Source: Salipaludibacillus aurantiacus
GTDB taxonomy: Bacteria > Bacillota > Bacilli > Bacillales > Salisediminibacteriaceae
Length of the DNA stretch: 64,000 nucleotides
Assembly: GCF_900111295.1 (NCBI RefSeq)
Contig: NZ_FOGT01000005.1
Span: forward strand, 186,001 to 250,000
Direction of reading: 5' to 3'
This document shows positions 53,759 to 62,843 of the stretch, piece by piece. The notes below the pieces were generated by a model, which did not search any database, was not told where the DNA came from, and saw nothing but the letters and a program-made list of their open reading frames with translations. The position numbers and the translations under genes are program-made. Each line of letters starts with the position of its first letter. The first letter of the stretch is position 1.

Positions 53759-54382
53759 ATGGACAGGAAGATTAAAGTGCTGGTTGTAGATGATCATGAA
53801 ATGGTACGAATGGGGCTGGTTACATACTTAAACGTGGAAGATGATATAGAAGTGGCCGGTGAAGCCGGAGATGGGGAAGAAGCCATTAAAGCTGCTGCTA
53901 AATTCGATCCTGACGTCATACTGATGGACTTGCTTATGGAGAAAATGAATGGGATTGAAGCAACGAAGGTCCTTTCGAAAAGCCGGGCAAAAATTATAGT
54001 TTTGACAAGTTACCTCGATGACGAAATGCTGTTTCCTGTAATGGAAGCAGGAGCCTTCAGTTACTTGCTGAAAACATCAACAGCAGATGAAATTGCTTCA
54101 GCTATTCGTAAAGCTGTAAAAGAAGAGCCGACTTTTCAGGGGCAGGTGACTCAGAAAATGTTCAGGCATATGAATAATAAGCCGAAACATGAGGAATTGA
54201 CCAAAAGGGAAAAAGAAGTCCTCTGCCTGATCGGTCAAGGTAAATCAAATAAAGAAATCGGGGAAGAGTTATTTATTGGTATAAAAACGGTGAAAACTCA
54301 TGTAAGCCATATACTGGCAAAGCTTGAACTGGAAGACCGTACTCAGGCGGCAATATATGCCCATAAACATCATCTTGTATAG
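53759..54382 (+). CDS. liaR: LiaR/VraR-type response regulator
   Basis: NarL-type response regulator (207 aa): receiver with phospho-acceptor D57 (VILMDLLM), Thr and Lys of the active site (VLTSYL; LLKTST), then LuxR-type helix-turn-helix (LTKREKEVLCLIGQGKSNKE). GAGGAGG precedes ATG, 20 bases after liaS. Confidence 0.92.
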   Translation: MDRKIKVLVVDDHEMVRMGLVTYLNVEDDIEVAGEAGDGEEAIKAAAKFDPDVILMDLLMEKMNGIEATKVLSKSRAKIIVLTSYLDDEMLFPVMEAGAFSYLLKTSTADEIASAIRKAVKEEPTFQGQVTQKMFRHMNNKPKHEELTKREKEVLCLIGQGKSNKEIGEELFIGIKTVKTHVSHILAKLELEDRTQAAIYAHKHHLV

Positions 54383-54411
54383 AAAAACCTTTCTCTTCTC
54401 CTGGGGCAGTG

Positions 54412-54446
54412 AAAAAAGCCGTCCTTCCTTATTACCGGAGGACGGC
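54412..54446 (-). terminator. terminator after the second fnr
   Basis: Minus-strand hairpin GCCGTCCT/AGGACGGC followed by TTTTTTC. Confidence 0.85.
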
Positions 54447-54480
54447 AGCCGGATGGGCTATGAGTCCTGTCTGCTTCCCA

Positions 54481-55203
54481 TCAGGATAAAGTACATATTT
54501 CCAAAGGACATTTTTCACAATGGAGGTGCTTTTTTAGCTCTTCTATTTTTTTTATAACTATATAGCCATTCTCAATCTCGGTTACCCCGTCTTTTTTAAG
54601 TTCGTTGAACATCCGGTTGACTGTTTCCCTTGTTGATCCGATAAAATAGGCAAGCTCCTGGTTAGTCAGCTTCATGTCTATTTTAATTCCTTCAGGATGT
54701 TCAATTCCGTAAGAGTGTGCGAAGCGAATAAGGATGGAGTAAAAGGCGCCTGTCTTGCCATATAAGAGCAAATCAGAAAATTTCGCCTGAGTGGCTTGCG
54801 TATTTCTTGCAAAAAGTTTAATAAAAACTGTGGCAATTTCCCCGTTTTGTATAAACAGTCCTTCGAGTATATCTCTGTCGAAGCGGATGAGTGTGGCAGG
54901 TGTTTTTGCTTCGGCTGTCATACTTGCACGCATGTCATTAAACAGGCTGAATTCCCCAACAATGTCATTTTCCCTTTTTATATGAATAACAAATTTTTTA
55001 TCATCCATTGTCATTTTGCTCATTTGAACTTGCCCTTTAGTAATTAAATATATATATTTTACTGTTTCTCCTTCATAAAATAATATTTTGTTTTTTGGTA
55101 CTGTAACCTTTTCTCCATGTAATAAGAGATGCTGCTGGTTTTCCTCGGACAGCTGTTCGAAAAAAGGATTATAATTTTTGTAATTATATAGTTTTTTTGA
55201 CAT
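54481..55203 (-). CDS. second Fnr-type oxygen-sensing regulator
   Basis: A 240-residue paralogue of the Fnr at 43750. It keeps the C-terminal HCEKCPLEIC (C-x2-C-x4-C) and D144 in KFSDLLLYGK, so it should also hold a [4Fe-4S] cluster. Recognition region: TNQELAYFIGSTRETVNRMF, nearly the same core (TRE.VNR) as its paralogue. It is convergent with liaR and divergent from yjaZ. An FNR-like box upstream at class II distance suggests activation by FNR proteins, perhaps itself. Having two cluster-bearing FNR proteins is unusual for bacilli as far as I know. Confidence 0.88.
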   Translation of the reverse strand: MSKKLYNYKNYNPFFEQLSEENQQHLLLHGEKVTVPKNKILFYEGETVKYIYLITKGQVQMSKMTMDDKKFVIHIKRENDIVGEFSLFNDMRASMTAEAKTPATLIRFDRDILEGLFIQNGEIATVFIKLFARNTQATQAKFSDLLLYGKTGAFYSILIRFAHSYGIEHPEGIKIDMKLTNQELAYFIGSTRETVNRMFNELKKDGVTEIENGYIVIKKIEELKKHLHCEKCPLEICTLS

Positions 55204-55242
55204 TGAGTACCCACCTTTCTTGGGTTCGCATACCTTAATGGT

Positions 55243-55284
55243 AGCATATCACAATATATATTTTAAAAAAGTGAAGCAAATCAC
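55243..55284 (-). promoter_or_regulatory. FNR-like box and -10 of the second fnr
   Basis: GTGAAGCAAATCAC (55271-55284), symmetric GTGA-N6-TCAC. On the minus strand TATGCT (55248-55243) fits a start near 55236, 41.5 bp from the box centre. Confidence 0.6.
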
Positions 55285-55307
55285 TAAAAACTTTTGGGAG
55301 GTATATA

Positions 55308-56123
55308 GTGAGACTATATGATACGTCTTCCTGGGTGTTCCGCCACCATCTGGAAAAAATACCGTTAAACAAGGCCTTCCAGCCGCTGTTTGATAAAGAT
55401 AAAACAAAAATTAAGGAAGAATGGTTCAATTTTCTTATGTCCCAGGGAATGATGCCTGTATCTTTAAAGACAAAACGGGACTGGATGGTATGGAGAAAAA
55501 AAATAAATTTAATTAACTTGAAAAAGCATATGGTGGATTTAAAAAAAGAGTTTAAGGGTCCTGAAATTGATATATTTTTATTTCCCTTGAACCAGCGTCA
55601 TACAAACATAATGGAGGAACTTGATGGTAAAAACGGCTGCACGTTTCCTGACTATATTATAGCTTTTTGGAAAGATTCGCTTCCGGAAAATGATCAAAAA
55701 GCTTTATTGCTGCATGAGTACCATCACGCCTGCCGGATTAAATATCAGAGAATAAAAGAGAGTTCGATTACTTTATTGGAATCAATGATTATGGAAGGAC
55801 TGGCTGAATGGGAAGTTCAAAACCGGCTGGGGAAAGAATATTCAGCTCCATGGATAAAGAGATATCCTTCAGAAATGGTTGAAAGCTGGTGGAAAGATAT
55901 TTATTCAAAGAATATTAATCTTCGGGGAAGGCAAAACCACGCAGATTTATTGTATGGCTCGAGAAAGGGAATTCCCCCATTAATGGGATACCAGCTCGGT
56001 TATGAAATTATTAGTAATTATTTGAAAGATGATCAATCTTCAGACTCCCGGGTTTTGCTCGAAATAAAAGATCATCAGTTTTTAACAGGTAAATTTACTA
56101 AAAATAAGCAGGTAAAGGGATGA
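55308..56123 (+). CDS. yjaZ: YjaZ-like zinc metalloprotease (DUF2268)
   Basis: A 271-residue protein with HEYHH (H136, E137, H140), an HExxH zinc motif, and EGLAEW with a downstream acidic ligand candidate; this is the DUF2268 putative Zn-dependent protease family. GTG start with GGGAGG seven bases ahead. In B. subtilis yjaZ follows fabF directly; here liaFSR and fnr lie between. Substrate unknown. Confidence 0.88.
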   Translation: MRLYDTSSWVFRHHLEKIPLNKAFQPLFDKDKTKIKEEWFNFLMSQGMMPVSLKTKRDWMVWRKKINLINLKKHMVDLKKEFKGPEIDIFLFPLNQRHTNIMEELDGKNGCTFPDYIIAFWKDSLPENDQKALLLHEYHHACRIKYQRIKESSITLLESMIMEGLAEWEVQNRLGKEYSAPWIKRYPSEMVESWWKDIYSKNINLRGRQNHADLLYGSRKGIPPLMGYQLGYEIISNYLKDDQSSDSRVLLEIKDHQFLTGKFTKNKQVKG

Positions 56124-56211
56124 AATCTCGTTTGCGAGTCCTAATGCCTGTTTTCCTTTCATAGAATATCTTAGGTGGTTAATCGCCAGGTCCTGTGAAG
56201 GGAGGGGCTTC

Positions 56212-56439
56212 ATGAAGTTTTTTATGTTAATTGTAGGCTTCGCTCTCGCCGTCTTTGGGGGCGTAAGTTTAGTAGCTTATTTGAATTTGTTAACGGTTGG
56301 TTACTCCCTTCAGAACTTCTTATTATTTTTGGTGCAGCGAATTGAAACGTATATGTTTGCTGCCGGTATATTTATCATTTGGATAATTGTCTATTTTCCA
56401 ATGAAAAGAGGAAATAAGAGAAAGAAAATTAAGAAATAA
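56212..56439 (+). CDS. small membrane protein
   Basis: A 75-residue protein with two membrane helices (FFMLIVGFALAVFGGVSLVA; YMFAAGIFIIWIIVYF) and a basic tail (KRGNKRKKIKK), so both ends are cytoplasmic or close to it. GAAGGGAGGGG precedes ATG. Unrecognised; it sits in the place where B. subtilis has the app oligopeptide transporter genes. Confidence 0.75.
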   Translation: MKFFMLIVGFALAVFGGVSLVAYLNLLTVGYSLQNFLLFLVQRIETYMFAAGIFIIWIIVYFPMKRGNKRKKIKK

Positions 56440-56509
56440 AGCCTTTGTGGAATAATATGGATACGATCTGCGAATACTGTTGGCAAAGAATAAGTAAGGA
56501 GGTCTGTCC

Positions 56510-57261
56510 ATGCTTCACATGAGGGATGTTTGGGTAAACTGGTTTGAGGGAGAAGAGAACAGCTACAATGTCTGTGAATTTTTTGAATGGAAAAAAAGCG
56601 ACAGGATTGAACTTCTGGATCAAGTGGCGGTAGTCAGAATAACTGATACCTTGCTTGATTATATTGAAAATACACTGCAGGAACTTCCTGAGGAGCTCCT
56701 TGCAGACGTTTATAAACAAAGCTTTATCCGGCAGAAAAATGAGCGGAGTGCATTGGAGTATTGTTTTATAGCAACAAATGGGACAAGGGCTCTCATCGTT
56801 GATACATTAGGTTATCATACGCCAATTCGAAAAAGCCGGATGGTTCCGAGACAGGAAGAACAACTGAGAAAACTGGTGGAGGAGCATCCTGTATCAGATT
56901 ACTATATGGATTACCTGGAATGTGATAAACAATATCATATGCTGTCTCCCGAACCGCATTTGATGCACGGACTGGTCAGGCGGGAGAAACAATTAAAGCA
57001 ACTGCTGTTTATGGCTTTCGATCAGCTGTACTGCCAGGCTGAACTGGCTGAATTAAGATACTGGTATACTGAATGGGCTCCGCACAAATATCATGAGATA
57101 CAATTAATGTCTTTTGATGAAGCTTGGGACGGCCTATTTAATGATATAAAGCACGGATGGTCTAAGCGTCATGAAAGTTATTGTCAGTCGATGATAAAAG
57201 GCCAGCCCTTCTTCGAGAAACTGTGGGAACTTCAGCAGCCTCAAGAAAAGAAAAAAACGAA

Positions 57262-57268
<7 letters not shown>
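56510..57268 (+). CDS. yjbA: YjbA family protein (DUF3603)
   Basis: A 252-residue soluble protein with the YjbA pattern: RDVWVNWFEGEENSYNVCEF, YHTPIRKSRMVPRQE, KQLLFMAFDQLY and KGQPFFEKLWEL. Conserved beside trpS in bacilli, including here. Function unknown. GGAGG precedes the ATG. Its stop codon lies inside the shared terminator with trpS. Confidence 0.9.
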
Positions 57269-58321
<1,053 letters not shown>

Positions 58322-58335
58322 TTAAGTTCCATACA

Positions 58336-58610
58336 AAAAAGCCCATTCGTCCCTAATAGATACTAGGGACGAATGGACCGCGGTGCCACCCTGTTTATTT
58401 CCATATACACGGAAATCGCTTCATGACCTCACCACTGACTGGTAAGGAGTCTCAAGGTAACGTTTGAGAAGACGGACCCGCCTACTGTTATTTTGGCCGG
58501 CCAGCTCGAAAGGCCATTCCTTTTCACCGCATGTTCTGCTTTCACCATCCGCAGACTCTCTGATCATGCTACAGGAAAAGTACTTCTCTTTCTCATCGCT
58601 GTTCATCTTA
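58336..58610 (-). promoter_or_regulatory. tryptophan T-box leader of trpS
   Basis: The T-box sequence GGGTGGCACCGCGGTCC lies at 58391-58375 (minus). Stem I has an AGTA motif, AGAGAGTCTGCGG and GGTGAAAGC; the specifier is TGG (58516-58514) in GAATGGCCTTTCGAGC. The terminator TAGGGACGAATGG pairs with CCATTCGTCCCTA (58376-58343, minus: 13-bp stem), followed by GCTTTTTTG. Uncharged tRNA-Trp would stabilise the antiterminator and allow trpS expression. Confidence 0.92.
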
Positions 58611-58783
58611 AACTTATCACATTATACGACGTTTAAAAATTAAATGCAAACATCCAATTAACTTAAAATTAAGACTTTTTTTAAACCTGTTGATTAATCT
58701 CTTTACGCAAGGCAATATAAGTAGTGCTAAGTAAATACAAATGTCTTTCAAGCGAGGACAGTTCATGAAGGGAAGAAAAGGAA

Positions 58784-59935
58784 ATGAAATTAATTTTAAA
58801 ACTAATTGCAGGCATCACAGCAGGTATCGTTGCAGGACTAATTGGAATAGACTGGCTTACCAGAACCCTGCTTACTTTCAGAGACATTTTTGGAGAATTT
58901 ATTGGATTTATGATTCCTCTGATCATTCTGTTTTTTATTGCTTCAGGAGTTTCAAAGTTAGGGGCACATTCAGGTAAACTGGTTGGAATGAGTGTAGGGA
59001 CTGCATATTTATCTACGTTAGCAGCAGGTATTGCAGCTTTTTTTATTGCCACTATCGTTATGCCGCTTATTGCTTCAGAAGGGACAGTGCCTGAAGAAGG
59101 AGCGGGTCCGGAAGGTTTTTTCTCTTTTGAAATTGATCCGCTAATGGGGGTAATCACTGCACTAATTACAGCTTTCTTATTCGGAATAGGAATGGCTAAA
59201 ATAAAGAATGATGTTTTAATCCGCTTTTTCGATGAAGGAAAAACAATTATTGAAATAGTCATTAAACGTATCATTATTCCTTTGCTGCCATTTTACATAG
59301 CAGGCATTTTTGCAGCATTAGCTGCAGAAGGAACCGTGTTTGACACGTTACAAGTTTTTGGACTTGTACTGGTTATAGCTGTTTTAACTCACTGGGTCTG
59401 GATTTTTATTCAGTATGTTGTAGCAGGTAGTTTTACCGGGCGAAATCCATTATCTTTGTTAAAAAACATGCTGCCGGCATATTTTACGGCGTTAGGGACC
59501 ATGAGCAGTGCCGCTACAATCCCCGTGACATTGAGGCAGGCAAAAGTAAACAAAGTGAGGGAAGATGTTGCGGACTTCAGCATTCCACTTGGTGCCACAA
59601 TCCATTTATCAGGAAGTGTGATTACGATTGTCAGTTGTACCATAGCTGTTATGTCTGTTTTAGATGGCTATGCGGTTCCGGATTTCTTTACAATGCTTCC
59701 CGTGATAGCCATGTTAGGTGTAATCATGATTGCTGCTCCGGGAGTTCCGGGGGGCGCGATTATGGCAGCGATTGGTATCTTAACTTCTATGTTAGGATTT
59801 AATGAAGCGGCTGTCGGGTTAATGATTGCTTTGTATATGGCTCAGGACAGCTTTGGAACAGCTGCGAATGTAACAGGAGACGGCGCAATCGCTTTAGTTG
59901 TTGATAAGTTTACAGCTAATGCTAAAAATTCATAG
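58784..59935 (+). CDS. dicarboxylate/amino acid:cation symporter
   Basis: Membrane transporter (383 aa) of the DAACS (GltP/DctA) family, with about eight helices and two re-entrant hairpins. Signatures: TMSSAATIPVTLRQAK (serine-rich motif) and PLGATIHLSGSV. Takes up glutamate, aspartate or C4-dicarboxylates with H+ or Na+; exact substrate unknown. GGGAAGAAAAGG precedes ATG. The N-terminus is shorter than in GltP by roughly 30 residues. Confidence 0.9.
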   Translation: MKLILKLIAGITAGIVAGLIGIDWLTRTLLTFRDIFGEFIGFMIPLIILFFIASGVSKLGAHSGKLVGMSVGTAYLSTLAAGIAAFFIATIVMPLIASEGTVPEEGAGPEGFFSFEIDPLMGVITALITAFLFGIGMAKIKNDVLIRFFDEGKTIIEIVIKRIIIPLLPFYIAGIFAALAAEGTVFDTLQVFGLVLVIAVLTHWVWIFIQYVVAGSFTGRNPLSLLKNMLPAYFTALGTMSSAATIPVTLRQAKVNKVREDVADFSIPLGATIHLSGSVITIVSCTIAVMSVLDGYAVPDFFTMLPVIAMLGVIMIAAPGVPGGAIMAAIGILTSMLGFNEAAVGLMIALYMAQDSFGTAANVTGDGAIALVVDKFTANAKNS

Positions 59936-59992
59936 TCACTGTCATTTGTCCCTTCTTTTTCACATAAGGATTGAATGAGAGGGGGACAGGAT

Positions 59993-60550
59993 ATGCTGGA
60001 ACGTGCTAAATGGGCTTTAATGTTTTTTTTACTGTGTGCTGGGGGCGTTTTTTACCTCTTTTCTTCAAATGAATGGGTAATGGTTGAAAAAGCAATGTCG
60101 GAAACTGCTGCTCAGGAAGATGACTCTCTTTATAGCCTGCCGTTGGAAACCATGGACGGAAACCAAGTGACTTTAGGGAACTTTCAGGGAGAAAGGTTAT
60201 TCGTATTTTTCTTTACGACGTGGTGCCACGTTTGTCAGGAGCAGTGGAAGGAAGTAAAAGAGGTTCAAGGCGGTCCTTCAGCCGATAAAATAAAGATAAT
60301 CGCGGTTAATTTAACAAAAGAAGACAGAAATAAATCAGAAATAGAAAATTACGTGAGACAGACAGAACCTGGGGAGATCGATGTTTTGCTCGATACAGAA
60401 GGAAAAGCTCAAAAAGAATTTAAAGTGATGGGGATCCCGACAAGTATTATAATTGATGAAAAAGGCCAGGTCATGGAACGGACGGACGGGCTTATGTCCG
60501 CTCAAAAAATAAATGAAAAAATAGAGGCATGGACCAAAGAGTCTCCTTAA
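59993..60550 (+). CDS. membrane-anchored thioredoxin-like protein (TlpA/ResA type)
   Basis: A 185-residue protein with an N-terminal anchor helix (ALMFFLLCAGGVFYLF) and an extracytoplasmic thioredoxin domain. Active site WCHVC (C78, C81); cis-Pro in GIPTSIIID. ResA-like proteins reduce apocytochrome c or other exported thiols; no cytochrome-c gene is adjacent. ATG at 59993 has AGGGGGACAGG ahead; an ATG six codons upstream lacks a ribosome site. Confidence 0.88.
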   Translation: MLERAKWALMFFLLCAGGVFYLFSSNEWVMVEKAMSETAAQEDDSLYSLPLETMDGNQVTLGNFQGERLFVFFFTTWCHVCQEQWKEVKEVQGGPSADKIKIIAVNLTKEDRNKSEIENYVRQTEPGEIDVLLDTEGKAQKEFKVMGIPTSIIIDEKGQVMERTDGLMSAQKINEKIEAWTKESP

Positions 60551-60636
60551 AAGTATACTCTTTTAAAGGTAAATGTTGATTTTGGAATCAGGCAAGCATT
60601 TTAAATGTGAACAATCCATTTATAAAACATTAAAAA

Positions 60637-60678
60637 AGAATGGCTCTCACCTTTTAGTGAGGCCATTCTTTTTAAAAC
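60637..60678. terminator. bidirectional terminator
   Basis: AAAAAGAATGGCTCTCAC and GTGAGGCCATTCTTTTT with loop CTTTTA separate the convergent thioredoxin-like and antiporter genes. Confidence 0.88.
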
Positions 60679-60711
60679 GGTTTCCGGAAAATAAATAAGA
60701 GCATATATTAA

Positions 60712-61707
60712 TTAACTTAAAGTCCATAAAAAGTAACTGCTTATAAAGTAAAAGACGATGACTATAACAGAAGGAAGAAAGTAGTTATAAGTGTTTGATA
60801 TTTTTGACTGGGCAAAGATCATTCCGGCAAGGATGACCACGTTTAATATAATTACGGCTGCAGCTGTAATGAGTACGACCGGGGATACAAAAGATAAAAC
60901 AGGCCCGCTTCTGTAAAAGAAGTCACTCAACACAAGAATCAGCAGATTAAACATATTACTTCCCAGGATGTTTCCAACAGCCAAATGGTAATTAGCCAAT
61001 TGTACAGCTACAATTACTGTAACCACTTCCGGGAGGGACGTCGCTCCTGCAATCAGGAAGGTCCCTATAAAACTTGAACTAAGACCCGTAGCAGCAGCAA
61101 TCGCATCCCCTGAAACAGTTAAAGCACTTCCTGCTATAAAAATAACAAGGGCAGCTAGAGCAAAACCGAATTTAGCTTTTTTTAGAGATATTGCTCCTGT
61201 ATGATAAGATGATTCGGCCGCAGCTTCAGCTTCTATTTTATTGGCCTGGGAAGAAGAAGAGATCATTTTCATCCCTACGGTATAAAATAATACAAGCAGG
61301 TACATCTCTATTCCGATGTTGAAAAAGTGATAGCCAGTAGGAGATAATACAGCAATAAATACAAACGCCATAAGGCCGACATTGACAAAGCCAGTCATAA
61401 GGTGGTCGAGCCCAATGTTACTGAACATTTGCCGTCTTCTGAAATAGACGTCTGCAACAGCTAATATAAGAAGGTTAAACAGATTACTTCCAAGTACATT
61501 ACTCACTGCTATATCAGGATTATTTAGAGATATAGCAGTCAGGCTCGTCGTTACTTCAGGAAGAGAAGTGGCCCCGGCTAATAAGATTGTACCTGCCATC
61601 ATCCCTCCTAATTTCGTTCTTTCTCCAATGACGTCAGCAAAGGAAGATAGTTTTACAGCAGAATAAATGGTAATAAGTGCAGCCAAAATAAAAACCACAT
61701 ACATCAT
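60712..61707 (-). CDS. CaCA-type cation/Na+ (or H+) antiporter
   Basis: Ten-helix exchanger (331 aa) with the two alpha-repeats of the Ca2+:cation antiporter family: GATSLPEVTTSL...GSNLFNLLI and GATSLPEVVTV...GSNMFNLLI, with the two key Glu residues present. Related to YrbG and NCX_Mj. A yybP-ykoY riboswitch upstream suggests the exported ion includes Mn2+, or that Ca2+ and Mn2+ homeostasis are linked (inference). GGAG precedes ATG. Confidence 0.9.
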   Translation of the reverse strand: MMYVVFILAALITIYSAVKLSSFADVIGERTKLGGMMAGTILLAGATSLPEVTTSLTAISLNNPDIAVSNVLGSNLFNLLILAVADVYFRRRQMFSNIGLDHLMTGFVNVGLMAFVFIAVLSPTGYHFFNIGIEMYLLVLFYTVGMKMISSSSQANKIEAEAAAESSYHTGAISLKKAKFGFALAALVIFIAGSALTVSGDAIAAATGLSSSFIGTFLIAGATSLPEVVTVIVAVQLANYHLAVGNILGSNMFNLLILVLSDFFYRSGPVLSFVSPVVLITAAAVIILNVVILAGMIFAQSKISNTYNYFLPSVIVIVFYFISSYFLWTLS

Positions 61708-61749
61708 TATGATCTTCTCCTTAAATTAGCGCCTTGCAAATTCAGTCTG

Positions 61750-61820
61750 TTCAACACAAAAACAGACCTCTTTATGAAACACCTCCATATTAACTTGGAA
61801 ATGTTTCATAAAAAGGTCTT
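61750..61820 (-). terminator. riboswitch-controlled terminator
   Basis: AGACCTTTTTATGAAACA (61819-61802) and TGTTTCATAAAGAGGTCT (61781-61764) pair, followed by GTTTTTGTG. The 5' arm AGACCTTTTT overlaps the last strand of riboswitch stem P1, so the two folds are mutually exclusive. Confidence 0.85.
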
Positions 61821-61911
61821 GCATACTCCGGGACTCCCAAAGCTTTATGAACCGGACGCCAGGCGTCGTCATGACGATTCATAAACCAGTATGGTTGCTA
61901 CTCCCCTTTTT
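61811..61911 (-). promoter_or_regulatory. yybP-ykoY (manganese) riboswitch
   Basis: The minus strand begins with AAAAAGGGGAGTAGC and ends with GCAAGACCTTTT, the two conserved ends of yybP-ykoY RNAs, which pair as P1; an internal CGTCA also fits the second conserved loop. Mn2+ binding would stabilise P1, prevent the overlapping terminator and switch the antiporter on. Confidence 0.82.
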
Positions 61912-61964
61912 ATATAAGCGCAATTATTTTGTTACTATTAATGTAGCACGCCTAGTGGTAATTA

Positions 61965-62010
61965 GCAATAAAAAAGTGCCAGCCAGTTTTTTTAAGAGGC
62001 TGGCTGGTTT
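61965..62010 (-). terminator. terminator at the 3' end of the HD-domain gene
   Basis: Minus-strand CCAGCCAG/CTGGCTGG hairpin with an A/T-rich loop, followed by CACTTTTTTATTG. Its 5' arm overlaps the last codons of the gene. Confidence 0.75.
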
Positions 62011-62534
62011 TCATTATCCTGGGACAGGGTGTGTTCTTCTATTTTTTCATCTAATTTTTTTATCATATGAAGGGCTTTTTCTTCAGAAATAAACCGGTAG
62101 TGATGAGTCCCGCCCGGTTCTTCATCCGCTTCATCTGCTAAAGCCACTACTTCCTGAAGCGGTTCGCGCCGGATGCCGCGATCCGGAAGATATGAATCAG
62201 TATGGAGCAGTATGGCCAAAGCAATTTCTTTCGCAGACACTGGGTTCTCATCCAGACGGATTAGTAACTTATGTGCCCGTTCAGCCCCTTTTATTGCATG
62301 TATATCATTTTCTTTATACAGATTGTAGTCCCATTGACCGTTCCTGTACCATGTATAATGCCCAATGTCATGTAAAAACCCGGCTTTAACAGCTAAATCA
62401 GGGTTTACCCCGCGCTCTGCTGCAAAGTTAAAAGCATGATATGCAACGGAGATGGCGTGAGCCATACCTGCACGCTTAACGTATTTCTGAGCAATAGGGT
62501 GTCTATAAATTTCTGTAAGTGTCACACGCTTCAT
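61992..62534 (-). CDS. HD-domain phosphohydrolase-like protein
   Basis: A 180-residue HD-domain protein: H26 (GMAHAISVAYHA), HD in GFLHDIGHYTW and a distal Asp (ALADEADEE) fit the metal site. Such proteins cleave phosphate esters, often nucleotides. Substrate unknown. AAGGAGGAG precedes ATG. It is divergent from the glycoside hydrolase-like gene. Confidence 0.85.
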   Translation of the reverse strand: MKRVTLTEIYRHPIAQKYVKRAGMAHAISVAYHAFNFAAERGVNPDLAVKAGFLHDIGHYTWYRNGQWDYNLYKENDIHAIKGAERAHKLLIRLDENPVSAKEIALAILLHTDSYLPDRGIRREPLQEVVALADEADEEPGGTHHYRFISEEKALHMIKKLDEKIEEHTLSQDNENQPAS

Positions 62535-62677
62535 ACTGTCATCTCCTCCTTTGCCTGTAAAAATGTATATTGTTCAATATTATATCTTTACATACCCGGT
62601 TTGTCAAAAAGAAAACTGGACACGTGACTAAAATTTACACTTTTTTCCGGAAGACGCAGTTAATTTAAAAATATCCA

Positions 62678-62706
62678 TTGGTTAGTGAATCATTTCATTG
62701 TATAAT
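62678..62706 (+). promoter_or_regulatory. promoter of the putative glycoside hydrolase gene
   Basis: TTGGTT (62678-62683) and TATAAT (62701-62706) with a 17-base spacer. The 5' untranslated region of about 130 bases holds no obvious feature. Confidence 0.65.
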
Positions 62707-62843
62707 TTACCAAGTAGAGACATAGTGTTCATTTTTAAGCAGGCAGTTCAATTATTTTAAACTGGTTACATAATAACGAGTGAAACACCTGCAGTTACCA
62801 AACAATAATATAGCACATCTATTTGAAAAGGCAGGGAGAAGGT

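Noticed and set aside
58681-59274. 197-aa minus-strand frame opposite the symporter gene
   Set aside because: Low-complexity Ile/Pro/Ser-rich translation typical of the antisense of a membrane protein; the plus-strand frame has family motifs.
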